This document shows positions 1-5,964 of a DNA stretch of 17,639 bases, in pieces. The stretch is from positions 1 to 17,639 of the forward strand of contig CALFXR010000056.1 in NCBI GenBank assembly GCA_937958475.1, written 5' to 3'. Under the pieces are notes generated by a model, which had not been told where the DNA came from, searched no databases, and saw only the letters and a program-made list of their open reading frames with translations. This DNA comes from an uncultured Mesorhizobium sp. GTDB taxonomy: Bacteria; Pseudomonadota; Alphaproteobacteria; Rhizobiales; Rhizobiaceae. The position numbers and the translations under genes were made by a program. The first letter of the stretch is position 1, and each line of letters opens with the position of its first letter.

Positions 1-164
1 CATACTAAAAGTTTCGGAAGGCACGGCAGTCGCGCCCCGCTTTCCCACCCTCTTCCTCAATGGCCAGGGCCGAAAGGCAGCGTGGCAAGGAGAAATCGTG
101 TCTGCAGGGGATTTCGCATGTCGAGGGACGATGCGCCGCCGCCGCGGCAACGGCGCCGCTCCCG

Positions 165-209
165 CCCTCGTCCTTCAGCGCGAGCGCAGCGAGCCTCGAA
201 GGACGAGGG
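165..209. repeat. Palindromic intergenic repeat with 12-bp arms
   Basis: The arms CCCTCGTCCTTC (165-176) and GAAGGACGAGGG (198-209) are perfect reverse complements around a 21-nt loop containing GCGAGCGCAGCGAGCCTC. A copy of AACGGCGCCGC lies on each side, at about 149-159 and 211-221. The loop resembles a palindromic repeat I know from many Hyphomicrobiales intergenic regions, but that identity is from memory. It could form an RNA hairpin, and no protein is likely here. Confidence 0.65.
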
Positions 210-227
210 CAACGGCGCCGCACACGG

Positions 228-277
228 CCCCTCATCCCCCTGCCGGGACCTTCTCCCCGTGAAGAACGGGGAGAAGG
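228..277 (+). repeat. REP-like palindromic repeat, copy 1
   Basis: The unit starts with CCCCTCATC, passes through CTGCCGG and ends in a perfect 12-bp hairpin: CCTTCTCCCCGT (249-260), loop GAAGA, ACGGGGAGAAGG (266-277). The same plan recurs in reverse orientation at 346-394. The CCTTCTCCCCGT...ACGGGGAGAAGG core resembles palindromes that are abundant between genes in Mesorhizobium and relatives. Confidence 0.7.
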
Positions 278-345
278 CCGCCGTCATCGCTGCCATCGCC
301 AATCGCCGTCGTTGCAAGGACGAGCGCCGACGCAAAGGCCAGCGC

Positions 346-394
346 TCCTCTCCCCGTGCAAACGGGGAGAGGATGCCGGCAGGCAGGTGAGGGG
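346..394 (-). repeat. REP-like palindromic repeat, inverted copy 2
   Basis: This is the reverse-oriented partner of 228-277. The hairpin TCCTCTCCCCGT (346-357), GCAA, ACGGGGAGAGGA (362-373) is followed by TGCCGGCAG and ends in GGTGAGGGG. It therefore matches copy 1 read from the other strand with a few substitutions. Together the two copies make a large inverted pair around a 68-nt spacer. Confidence 0.7.
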
Positions 395-421
395 CAAATG
401 GCGCCGCGACGGCGCGAACGA

Positions 422-466
422 CCCCACCCCCGGCCTGCGGCCGGACCTTCCCCTCGAGGGGAGGGC
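422..466. repeat. Double-hairpin palindromic repeat next to the dioxygenase stop
   Basis: Two adjacent perfect palindromes are visible: CCGGCC-TGC-GGCCGG (430-444) and CCCCTCGAGGGG (450-461). The element ends 11 nt from the stop codon of the leftward dioxygenase gene, so it could also act as a transcription barrier for that gene. There is no T-run, so classical intrinsic termination is not supported. Apart from this and the three repeats above, nothing gene-like is seen in 1-476. Confidence 0.55.
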
Positions 467-476
467 AAACGCCGCC

Positions 477-1475
477 TCAGACGAACAGCGTCGTCTTCGC
501 CATGTTCTCCTCCGCCTTCGACATGTCGACCGGCGGGAAGCTCTCGTACATGGAATGCGGCATCTTGGCGTTCTTGTAGTAGACGTTGGAGCCCTGCTTC
601 GGCGTCCAGCGCACCACCGGGAAGTCGGGCTCGTAGTTCTTGTAGCCGCCCGAGTTCAGCTCGACGCGCAGGCCGCCCGGCTCGCGGCAGTAGAGGTAGT
701 CCTGCTCGCCCATGCCGTGGCGGCCGGGGCCGAACTCGATGGCGATGTCGGCGTCGAGCAGCACGTCGGCGGCGCGGCGCAGTTCCTCGCGCTGGTCGAC
801 CCAGTAGGCGATGTGGTTGACGCGGCCCGTGGCGCCGGAGAAGTCGGCGACGAGGCCGAAATCATGGCTGCGCTCGCACACCGTGGTCATGCCGAAGACG
901 ACCGTGTCGCCGAGATTGGCCTCCGGGTCGGCGACCGTCTCCTCCATGTAGCGGTGGCCGAGCACCTCGCCGTACCATTTGGCGTCGCGGACCACGTCCG
1001 GCGTGGCGACGGTGACGTGGTCGAGCGAGCGCGCCGCGACGCCGCGCGGGGCGAAGCGCTGGGGCCGGTTGGGGAACACCGGCGCCATGTCGCCCGGCGC
1101 GACGAAGCGCGTCACGTCCCAGAACAAATGATGCTCGTGGCCGCCCGGGCCGCGGTAGCGGTAGGCCTTGCCGTGGCCCTGGTTGCCGTCGAACCAGCCG
1201 ATGCCGGCGCCGGTCGCCTCGATGCGCTTCGCCGCCTGCTCGAGCTGCGCGGGGCCCTGGGCGCGCCAGCCGATATGGGCGAGCGCCGGCTGCCTGCCCT
1301 CGACGAGTTCGAGGCTGTGATAAAAATGCTCGCCCCAGCCGCGCAGGAACACCGAGCCGCCCGCGCGACCCGATTCCTCCAGCCCGAGGACGTTCTTGTA
1401 GAAGTCCAGCGAGGCCTCGATCTTCGGCGTGACGACCTTCACATGGGCAAGCTGCGAGATGTAGCGTTCGTACAT
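477..1475 (-). CDS. Type I extradiol ring-cleavage dioxygenase (VOC family)
   Basis: This 332-aa protein has two vicinal-oxygen-chelate modules (about residues 7-120 and 150-280), the architecture of catechol 2,3-dioxygenase-type enzymes. These use Fe(II) and O2 to cleave a catecholic ring beside the two hydroxyls. The metal-ligand triad is visible as His153 (LDHV), His221 (VNHIAYW) and Glu272 (LRVELN). The first module (His11 in AHVKV) is the usual non-catalytic domain. The length is slightly longer than the common 290-310 aa. The ATG is preceded by a strong GGAGGAG six bases upstream. The gene diverges from tetR1 and looks monocistronic. It lacks the TTGGTC operator on its own promoter but carries another palindrome there. 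The catecholic substrate is unknown, and some family members are glyoxalase-like, so ring cleavage is probable rather than certain. Confidence 0.85.
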   Translation of the reverse strand: MYERYISQLAHVKVVTPKIEASLDFYKNVLGLEESGRAGGSVFLRGWGEHFYHSLELVEGRQPALAHIGWRAQGPAQLEQAAKRIEATGAGIGWFDGNQGHGKAYRYRGPGGHEHHLFWDVTRFVAPGDMAPVFPNRPQRFAPRGVAARSLDHVTVATPDVVRDAKWYGEVLGHRYMEETVADPEANLGDTVVFGMTTVCERSHDFGLVADFSGATGRVNHIAYWVDQREELRRAADVLLDADIAIEFGPGRHGMGEQDYLYCREPGGLRVELNSGGYKNYEPDFPVVRWTPKQGSNVYYKNAKMPHSMYESFPPVDMSKAEENMAKTTLFV

Positions 1476-1529
1476 GGTGCTCCTCCGACGCGCCCGTCAG
1501 CCTGGTGGCGGGCTTCCATTTCTCTCGCC

Positions 1530-1558
1530 TTGATATTAGAATCCATATTCTAGTTCAA
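1530..1558 (-). promoter_or_regulatory. Candidate promoter of the dioxygenase gene
   Basis: Read leftward, TTGAAC (1558-1553) and TATCAA (1535-1530) are separated by 17 bp. Each matches 4 of 6 bases of the sigma-70 consensus. The predicted start lies roughly 50 nt before the ATG at 1475. The spacer is exactly filled by the palindrome at 1537-1552, a common repressor arrangement. This is visual matching only. Confidence 0.4.
1537..1552. promoter_or_regulatory. TAGAAT-N4-ATTCTA palindrome, candidate operator
   Basis: TAGAAT (1537-1542), CCAT, ATTCTA (1547-1552) form a perfect inverted repeat. It is enclosed by a second pair, CTTGA (1529-1533) and TCAAG (1555-1559). It differs from the TTGGTC-type sites elsewhere in the island. 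Its position inside the dioxygenase promoter suggests a binding site for a second regulator, possibly the adjacent TetR1. The binding partner is an inference. Confidence 0.5.
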
Positions 1559-1566
1559 GGGAAAAG

Positions 1567-1582
1567 TTGGTCGACCGACCAA
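1567..1582 (+). promoter_or_regulatory. TTGGTC-type operator, site 1 (tetR1)
   Basis: TTGGTCGACCGACCAA has half-sites TTGGTC and GACCAA separated by 4 bp. It ends 12 bp before the tetR1 ATG, over or next to the ribosome binding region. Read toward its gene it is identical to site 3 read toward its gene. It is one of six such sites in the window. Confidence 0.7.
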
Positions 1583-1594
1583 GAGAGAACCGCC

Positions 1595-2236
1595 ATGGAC
1601 GCCGTCGTCCGCAAGCCGATGCAGCGGCGCAGCCGCGAGACCCTGGAGCGGCTGCTCGCGGCCGGGATCGAGCTCCTGCGCGAAGCGGGCTACGAGGGCC
1701 TGTCGATCGCCGATCTGAGCACGCGCGCCGGCGTTTCGGTCGGCTCGATCTACCAGCGCTTCGACGGCAAGGAGGCGCTGTTCGCGGCCCTGCAGGAGCG
1801 CATCCTCGAAGGCATCGACGCCGAGCAGGCGGCGCTGTTCGACGACGTCGGCGCGGAACTGCCCGACCGCGAACTGGTCCGCGAGGCGGTGGCGCGGCTC
1901 GCCGCGATGTGCCGGCGCAACGAACCGCTGCTGCGCGTCATGATCCTGCGCGGCGCGGTCGACGAGCCGACCCGGCAGCGCGGCTCGCGTTCGAGCATCG
2001 TGCTGGCCCGCTCGTTCGAACAGTTCCTGCTGGCCAGGGTGAAACGGTTCGGCCACGAGGATCCCGCACTCGCCGCCGACGTCTCGTTCCGCATGGTCTA
2101 TGCCACGCTGACACGGCGCATCATGTCGGGGCCGACCTTCGAGTCGCAGACCGACATCTCCTGGGACGTCCTGTCGGCGGAACTGGGCCGCGCCTGCGCC
2201 GCCTACCTCCTGCCGCCCGGCGCGGCGAACGATTGA
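1595..2236 (+). CDS. TetR/AcrR-family transcriptional regulator (TetR1)
   Basis: This 213-aa protein fits the TetR family. The N-terminal helix-turn-helix lies at residues 37-56 (LSIADLSTRAGVSVGSIYQRF) and is followed by the typical FDGKEALF segment. The remainder is a helical ligand-binding domain. I chose the ATG at 1595 over an upstream in-frame start at 1505, because the upstream start would place the two palindromes and the divergent promoter inside the gene. TetR1 lies divergently from the dioxygenase, 45 bp ahead of a TTGGTC operator that precedes SDR1, and has such an operator just before its own start. It is therefore a strong candidate for an autoregulated repressor of the island, although TetR2 is an equal contender. 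Its ligand is unknown. Confidence 0.88.
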   Translation: MDAVVRKPMQRRSRETLERLLAAGIELLREAGYEGLSIADLSTRAGVSVGSIYQRFDGKEALFAALQERILEGIDAEQAALFDDVGAELPDRELVREAVARLAAMCRRNEPLLRVMILRGAVDEPTRQRGSRSSIVLARSFEQFLLARVKRFGHEDPALAADVSFRMVYATLTRRIMSGPTFESQTDISWDVLSAELGRACAAYLLPPGAAND

Positions 2237-2280
2237 GGGAACATCGCTGTTCCTCCTTGCCAAGGGCGCCGCGCTCGGGC

Positions 2281-2296
2281 TTGGTCACCCGACCAA
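2281..2296 (+). promoter_or_regulatory. TTGGTC-type operator, site 2 (SDR1-SDR2-ABM)
   Basis: TTGGTCACCCGACCAA has exact half-sites with a 4-bp centre. It lies 16 bp before the SDR1 ATG and directly before the ribosome binding site AGGGAGGAAG. I could not find a convincing -35/-10 pair beside it. Confidence 0.65.
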
Positions 2297-2312
2297 CATC
2301 AGGGAGGAAGGC

Positions 2313-3125
2313 ATGGCCGCAGCGCTGTCGGGCAAAGTCGCGATCGTCACCGGCGGGGCGGGCGGCATCGGTTCCGCCACGTGCAGGCTCATGGCCGGAC
2401 GCGGCGCCGCCGTCGTCGTCGCCGATCTCGACGGCGAGCGCGCGGCGGCCGTCGCCGACGGGATCGCGGCTGCCGGCGGAACGGCGCTGGCGCTCGCCGT
2501 CGACCTCGCCGAGGAGGAGAGCATCGTCGCCATGGTGGCGCGCACGGTCGAGGCCTTCGGCCGGCTCGACGTCGTCGACAACAACGCGGCGCTGCTGACC
2601 GCCGACTTCGCCCGCCGCGACCTCGACGTGGCGACCATGGAGACGGAGGTCTGGGATCGGACCTTCCGCGTCAACACCCGCGGCACCATGCTGTGCTGCC
2701 GCGAGGCGCTGAAGGTGATGGAGCGCCAGGGCGGCGGCGTCATCGTCAACACCGCCTCCAACCTCGCCTTGCAGGGCAACGTCATCCAGGCCGCCTACAG
2801 CGCCTCCAAGGCCGCCGTCATCCAGCTGACGCGTTCGATCGCCACCTCGCACGGCAAGCGCGGCATCCGCTGCAACGCCGTGCTGCCGGGGCTGACCGGC
2901 TCGGCCGCGGCGCTGGCGAACCTGCCGCCGCGCCTGATCGAGATCGTCACCGAGGAGACGCTGACGCCCTACCTCGGCGCGCCGGAAGACATCGCCCACG
3001 CCGTCGCCTTCCTCGCTTCCGACGAGGCGCGCTACATCACCGGCCAATGCTTCGTCGTCGACGGCGGCACCTCGGCGCACATCCCCGGCTTCGCCCGGCT
3101 CTCCGACATGGTCGCGGGGCACTGA
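2313..3125 (+). CDS. Short-chain dehydrogenase/reductase (SDR1)
   Basis: This 270-aa classical SDR is an NAD(P)-dependent alcohol/ketone oxidoreductase. The Rossmann motif TGGAGGIG is at residues 13-20, with an acidic DLDGE near 38-42 suggesting NAD(H). The catalytic tetrad is complete: Asn121 (VNTRG), Ser149 (NTASN), Tyr162 and Lys166 (YSASK). DNNAA at 89-93 replaces the usual NNAG. The C-terminus has the standard ITGQ...VDGG ending plus about 15 extra residues. A strong AGGGAGGAAG precedes the ATG. It is the first gene of a tight unit with SDR2 (1-bp gap) and the ABM protein. A role in oxidising a hydroxylated intermediate is inferred from context. Confidence 0.9.
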   Translation: MAAALSGKVAIVTGGAGGIGSATCRLMAGRGAAVVVADLDGERAAAVADGIAAAGGTALALAVDLAEEESIVAMVARTVEAFGRLDVVDNNAALLTADFARRDLDVATMETEVWDRTFRVNTRGTMLCCREALKVMERQGGGVIVNTASNLALQGNVIQAAYSASKAAVIQLTRSIATSHGKRGIRCNAVLPGLTGSAAALANLPPRLIEIVTEETLTPYLGAPEDIAHAVAFLASDEARYITGQCFVVDGGTSAHIPGFARLSDMVAGH

Positions 3126-3126
3126 A

Positions 3127-3915
3127 ATGGCCGAGGCTCCCGCGCACGGAAAACTCTCCGAACGGCTCGCCGGCAAGGTCGCGGTGGTCACCGGCGCCGG
3201 CAACGGCATCGGCCGGGGCTGCGCGCTGATGTTCGCCCGCCACGGCGCCAGCGTTCACGCCGTCGACATCGACCCGGCGGCGGTCGAGGCGACGCGGGAC
3301 GCGGCGCGCGCCGAAGGGCTCGACCTCGAGCCGCAGCAGGCCGACCTCACCGATCCCGGCGCAGTGGCGGCGCTGGTCGAGCGGGTCGCCGGCAGCGGCG
3401 AGGGCGTCCAGGCGCTGGTCAACGCGGCGGCGGTCGCCGAGTTCGTCTGGATCGAGGAGATGGACTACGAGCGCCACTGGCGGCGCACGATCACCGGCGA
3501 ACTCGACACCGTCTTCCTGATGTGCAAGGCGGCCTGGCCGCAGCTGAAGAAGCGCGGGGGCTCGATCGTCAACCTCGCCTCGGCGAACGCCTATGTGGCG
3601 CTGAAGAACTCGGCGGCGCTCGCCCACACCGCGGGGAAGGGCGGCGTGCTCGCCATGACCCGCCAGCTCGCCATGGAGGGCGCGCCGCACGAGATCCGCG
3701 CCAACACGATCTCGCCGGGCATGATCGTCACGGCGGCGACGAAGCCGGTGCTGGAGCGTCCGGAGCTGCTCGCTGCGGTCAGGGAGAAGCTGATGGTCGG
3801 CCGTTTGGGCCAGCCCGAGGACATCGCCTGGATGGCCGTCTATCTTGCCTCGGACGAATCGACCTATGTGACGGGCGCCGATTTTCGCGTCGACGGCGGC
3901 GCGCTGGCCTGGTGA
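3127..3915 (+). CDS. Divergent SDR-family protein lacking the catalytic Tyr (SDR2)
   Basis: This 262-aa SDR fold protein has a clear cofactor motif TGAGNGIG (22-29), acidic DID (47-49), Ser152 (NLASAN) and the C-terminal VTGADFRVDGG. The active-site tetrad is altered. The position of the catalytic Tyr in YxxxK is His167 (AHTAGK, with Lys171 kept), and the structural Asn of the VNxxG segment aligns with Glu125 (ITGELD). I read the codon as cac in clean flanking sequence. The protein therefore probably binds a dinucleotide but cannot use the normal Tyr-based proton relay. It could use His as acid/base, carry out a different reaction, or be a partner subunit. It starts one base after the SDR1 stop, so the two are probably co-translated. 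Confidence 0.85.
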   Translation: MAEAPAHGKLSERLAGKVAVVTGAGNGIGRGCALMFARHGASVHAVDIDPAAVEATRDAARAEGLDLEPQQADLTDPGAVAALVERVAGSGEGVQALVNAAAVAEFVWIEEMDYERHWRRTITGELDTVFLMCKAAWPQLKKRGGSIVNLASANAYVALKNSAALAHTAGKGGVLAMTRQLAMEGAPHEIRANTISPGMIVTAATKPVLERPELLAAVREKLMVGRLGQPEDIAWMAVYLASDESTYVTGADFRVDGGALAW

Positions 3916-3928
3916 GGGAGGAAGTCGA

Positions 3929-4234
3929 ATGATCACGGAAGTCGCGACCGTCAAGGTGAAGCCCGGTTCGGAAGAGGATTTCATCGCCGCCGTGCGCAAG
4001 GCCGCCGACGTCTTCCGCCGCGCCGACAACTGCCTCGGCTTCGGCCTCATGCGCTGCGTCGAGGACCCGGCGGAGTTCGACGTCGTCATCCGCTGGGTGA
4101 CGCTGGAGGACCATACGGTCGGCTTCCGCGGCTCGCCGCTGTTTGCCGAATGGCGGGCGCTGGTCGGTCCGCACTTCGCCGAGCCGCCGTCGGTCAAGCA
4201 CTATGCCGGGGCGCTCGATCCGATCGACTTCTGA
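3929..4234 (+). CDS. Small ABM-domain protein (antibiotic biosynthesis monooxygenase fold)
   Basis: This 101-aa protein begins MITEVATVKVKPGSEEDF, has a central GFGLMRCVEDPAEFDVVIRW strand pair and ends LFAEWRALVGPHFAEPP. This pattern is typical of dimeric alpha-beta-barrel ABM/YgiN-like proteins. Members include cofactor-free quinol or anthrone monooxygenases and heme-degrading enzymes, but many have no known activity. The ATG follows GGGAGGAAG, 13 bp after SDR2, so it is co-transcribed with SDR1 and SDR2. It may oxidise or shield a quinol intermediate, which is inference. It converges with SDR3, and no terminator hairpin is evident in the 40-bp gap. Confidence 0.8.
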   Translation: MITEVATVKVKPGSEEDFIAAVRKAADVFRRADNCLGFGLMRCVEDPAEFDVVIRWVTLEDHTVGFRGSPLFAEWRALVGPHFAEPPSVKHYAGALDPIDF

Positions 4235-4274
4235 GGTCCGAGCGGCGGCCGCAGCAGCCCGCCGAGGCCGATCG

Positions 4275-5045
4275 TCAGTCGCCGATGATCGTTCCGCCGT
4301 CGACCACGAGGTTGTGGCCGGTGGTGAAGGCGCCCGCCGCCGAGGCGAGATAGACCGCCGTCCCGGCGATCTCGCGCGCCTCGCCGACGCGGCGCAGCGG
4401 CGTCTTCTCGAGCCGCTTTGCCAGGCCCTCCGGATCGCCCATGATCGGCGCGGCGAACTCGGTCGCAATCAGGCCGGGGGAGATCGCGTTGACGCGCACG
4501 TTGCGTGGCCCGTACTCGACGGCGAGGTTGCGGGCGAGTTGCGCGACCGCCGCCTTGGAGAGCGCGTAGACGCCGATCCTGGCGTTGCCGCGCAGTCCCG
4601 ACAGGCTCGAGGTGAGGATCACCGCGCCGTCGCCGCGCTCCGCCATGCCCGGCACGACCCGGTTGCAGAGCTGCACGGCGCTCCTCAGGTTGATGCGCAT
4701 GATCGCGTCGTATTCCTCATCGGTCGCCGCCGCCATCGGCCCGAAATGCGGGTTGATGCCAGCGTTGCAGACGAGGATGTCGATCGGTCCGAGTCGGCCC
4801 TGCGTCTCTACGACGAGGCGGTCGAGATCGGCATCGACGCCGACGTCGCAGGCGATCCCGACCACCGTGATTTCCTGCGCCGCGAGCCGCGCGGCGGCTT
4901 CGGCGACGCCCGGCGCGTCATTGCTGCAGATCGCCACGGCGGCGCCGGCGCGGCCCATCTCCTCGGCGATGGCATAGCCGATGCCGCGGTGCGCGCCTGT
5001 GATCAGGGCCGTCTTGCCGGTGAGGTCGAAGAGGGAAGGGTGCAT
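4275..5045 (-). CDS. Short-chain dehydrogenase/reductase (SDR3)
   Basis: This 256-aa classical SDR has a complete active site: TGAHRGIG (16-23), NAG (94-96), Asn119, Ser147 (LTSSLSG), Tyr160 and Lys164 (YALSK), and the terminal TTGHNLVVDGG. It resembles 3-oxoacyl-ACP-reductase or gluconate-5-dehydrogenase-like SDRs, but the substrate is not predictable. I chose the ATG at 5045. An upstream in-frame ATG at 5087 would put the perfect operator palindrome (5057-5078) inside the coding region and its own -10 just downstream of the start. The ribosome binding site is poor, so this choice rests on the operator. It has its own promoter 3' of tetR2 on the same strand. Confidence 0.88.
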   Translation of the reverse strand: MHPSLFDLTGKTALITGAHRGIGYAIAEEMGRAGAAVAICSNDAPGVAEAAARLAAQEITVVGIACDVGVDADLDRLVVETQGRLGPIDILVCNAGINPHFGPMAAATDEEYDAIMRINLRSAVQLCNRVVPGMAERGDGAVILTSSLSGLRGNARIGVYALSKAAVAQLARNLAVEYGPRNVRVNAISPGLIATEFAAPIMGDPEGLAKRLEKTPLRRVGEAREIAGTAVYLASAAGAFTTGHNLVVDGGTIIGD

Positions 5046-5056
5046 GCGAGGTCCGC

Positions 5057-5078
5057 GAGTTGGTCGGTCGACCAACTC
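5057..5078 (-). promoter_or_regulatory. TTGGTC-type operator, site 3 (SDR3), best palindrome
   Basis: Arms GAGTTGGTCG (5057-5066) and CGACCAACTC (5069-5078) are perfect over 10 bp each around a 2-bp GT centre. This is the longest member of the six-site family. Its 16-bp core (5060-5075), read toward SDR3, is identical to site 1. Confidence 0.75.
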
Positions 5079-5104
5079 AGACAGCATGCCGGGCGCGCTG
5101 TCAA
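5076..5104 (-). promoter_or_regulatory. Candidate promoter of SDR3
   Basis: Read leftward, TTGACA (5104-5099), a perfect -35, is followed 17 bp later by TCTGAG (5081-5076), a weak -10 (3 of 6). The -35 overlaps the tetR2 stop codon. The operator core lies immediately downstream of the -10, the same geometry as in front of the lactonase gene. Confidence 0.5.
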
Positions 5105-5823
5105 ATCTTTCTGGCGCGCGCCTTGCCCTTCGTCTGCTTCATGTCCGCGAGCCCCTCCAGTCCGCAGACGGTGAAACGCAGCAGCACGTCGTAAGCCTCG
5201 CTGAGGTCGTCGGCGGAGACCTTGCCGCCCGACAGCGCGTCGAGGCGGCGGTTCTTCGACAGGGTCTGGAGCATCGCGACGAGGGACAGCGAGAAGCCGC
5301 GCATCAGCACCGGCCGCGGCACGTCGGGCAGCGTGGTCGCCAGCTTTTCGAGGAAAAGCTCTGCGGTCGGATCGAAATTGTCGTGCAGGAGGTCAAGCCA
5401 GCGGTTGCTCTGGCCGAGCTGCGCGAGGATGAGGAGGTAGGACGGCCAGCCTTCGCCGCCTTCGGTCATCTTCTCGAACATCGGGCGGAAGAAGGCCTCG
5501 ATGATCGATTCCGTCGTCAGCCTGCCTTCGGCTTCCAGTCTGGCCAGGCGCTCGCGGCGCATCTCGCCCAGCACCATCGCCCGGCGCGCCACGATGTCGG
5601 CGTAGAGCCGGTCCTTGGTGCCGAAATGATAGCTGGCGAGCGCCAGCGTCACGCCGGCATGCTGCGTGATGTCGCGCAAGGAGACTGTGTCGAAGGTCCG
5701 CTCGCCGAACAGCGCCTCGGCCGCATCGAGGATCTTGTCTCGCGTGTTGTCGGGCGACGATGACCGCTTCTTCCTTGCCGCCGGCTTCGATGCCGCCACT
5801 GCTGCCTTGCTCACCTTGGCCAC
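5101..5823 (-). CDS. TetR-family transcriptional regulator (TetR2)
   Basis: This 240-aa regulator has a Lys/Ala-rich N-terminal tail (residues 1-25), then DNTRDKILDAAEALFGERTF and a helix-turn-helix at about 48-67 (SLRDITQHAGVTLALASYHF). The ligand-binding domain contains WPSYLLILAQL. The start is GTG at 5823, with GGAG about 14 nt upstream, so a slightly later start is possible. The C-terminus is rich in Lys/Arg (KQTKGKARARKI). It diverges from the FAD monooxygenase across a 141-bp region holding operator site 4. It is the second candidate, beside TetR1, for binding the TTGGTC palindromes. Its ligand is unknown. Confidence 0.88.
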   Translation of the reverse strand: MAKVSKAAVAASKPAARKKRSSSPDNTRDKILDAAEALFGERTFDTVSLRDITQHAGVTLALASYHFGTKDRLYADIVARRAMVLGEMRRERLARLEAEGRLTTESIIEAFFRPMFEKMTEGGEGWPSYLLILAQLGQSNRWLDLLHDNFDPTAELFLEKLATTLPDVPRPVLMRGFSLSLVAMLQTLSKNRRLDALSGGKVSADDLSEAYDVLLRFTVCGLEGLADMKQTKGKARARKI

Positions 5824-5879
5824 TTTTCTTCGTTCTCCGTGTCGCCTGCCGCGTAATTCCGCGCAGGCACCGTGAGCCG

Positions 5880-5907
5880 ACTATGTCCGAATTCGCGTCG
5901 CTGACAA
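5880..5907 (-). promoter_or_regulatory. Candidate promoter of tetR2
   Basis: Read leftward, TTGTCA (5907-5902, 5 of 6) and CATAGT (5885-5880, 4 of 6) are separated by 16 bp. They lie about 57 bp before the GTG start. They sit beside, not under, operator site 4, so autoregulation would have to act from an upstream position. This is visual matching only. Confidence 0.35.
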
Positions 5908-5911
5908 GCAC

Positions 5912-5940
5912 TTTACATAAGTTGGTCGGTCGTCTAAACA
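5912..5940 (+). promoter_or_regulatory. Candidate promoter of the monooxygenase unit
   Basis: TTTACA (5912-5917, 5 of 6) and TAAACA (5935-5940, weak) have a 17-bp spacer that is almost wholly occupied by operator site 4 (5922-5937). A repressor bound there would block polymerase directly. The -10 assignment is uncertain. Confidence 0.4.
5922..5937 (+). promoter_or_regulatory. TTGGTC-type operator, site 4 (monooxygenase / tetR2)
   Basis: TTGGTCGGTCGTCTAA shares the left half and centre with site 3 but has a degenerate right half (GTCTAA for GACCAA). It lies in the divergent region between tetR2 and the FAD monooxygenase, so it could serve both genes. It is the weakest of the six sites. Confidence 0.6.
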
Positions 5941-5964
5941 AGATTCATCGAGGGAGGAGTTTTC

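Noticed and set aside
60..1553. Long plus-strand open frame opposite the dioxygenase gene
   Set aside because: The translation is Arg/Ala/Val-rich without motifs and is antisense to a well-supported enzyme. It is an artefact of high GC.
2238..2253. Hairpin GGAACA-TCGC-TGTTCC after tetR1 as terminator
   Set aside because: The stem has only 6 bp and no T-run follows. It could be an attenuating structure, but support is too thin.
5844..5868. Inverted repeat GCCTGCCGCG / CGCGCAGGC before tetR2
   Set aside because: It has a bulge, is GC-rich and unrelated to the other operators. Chance is likely.
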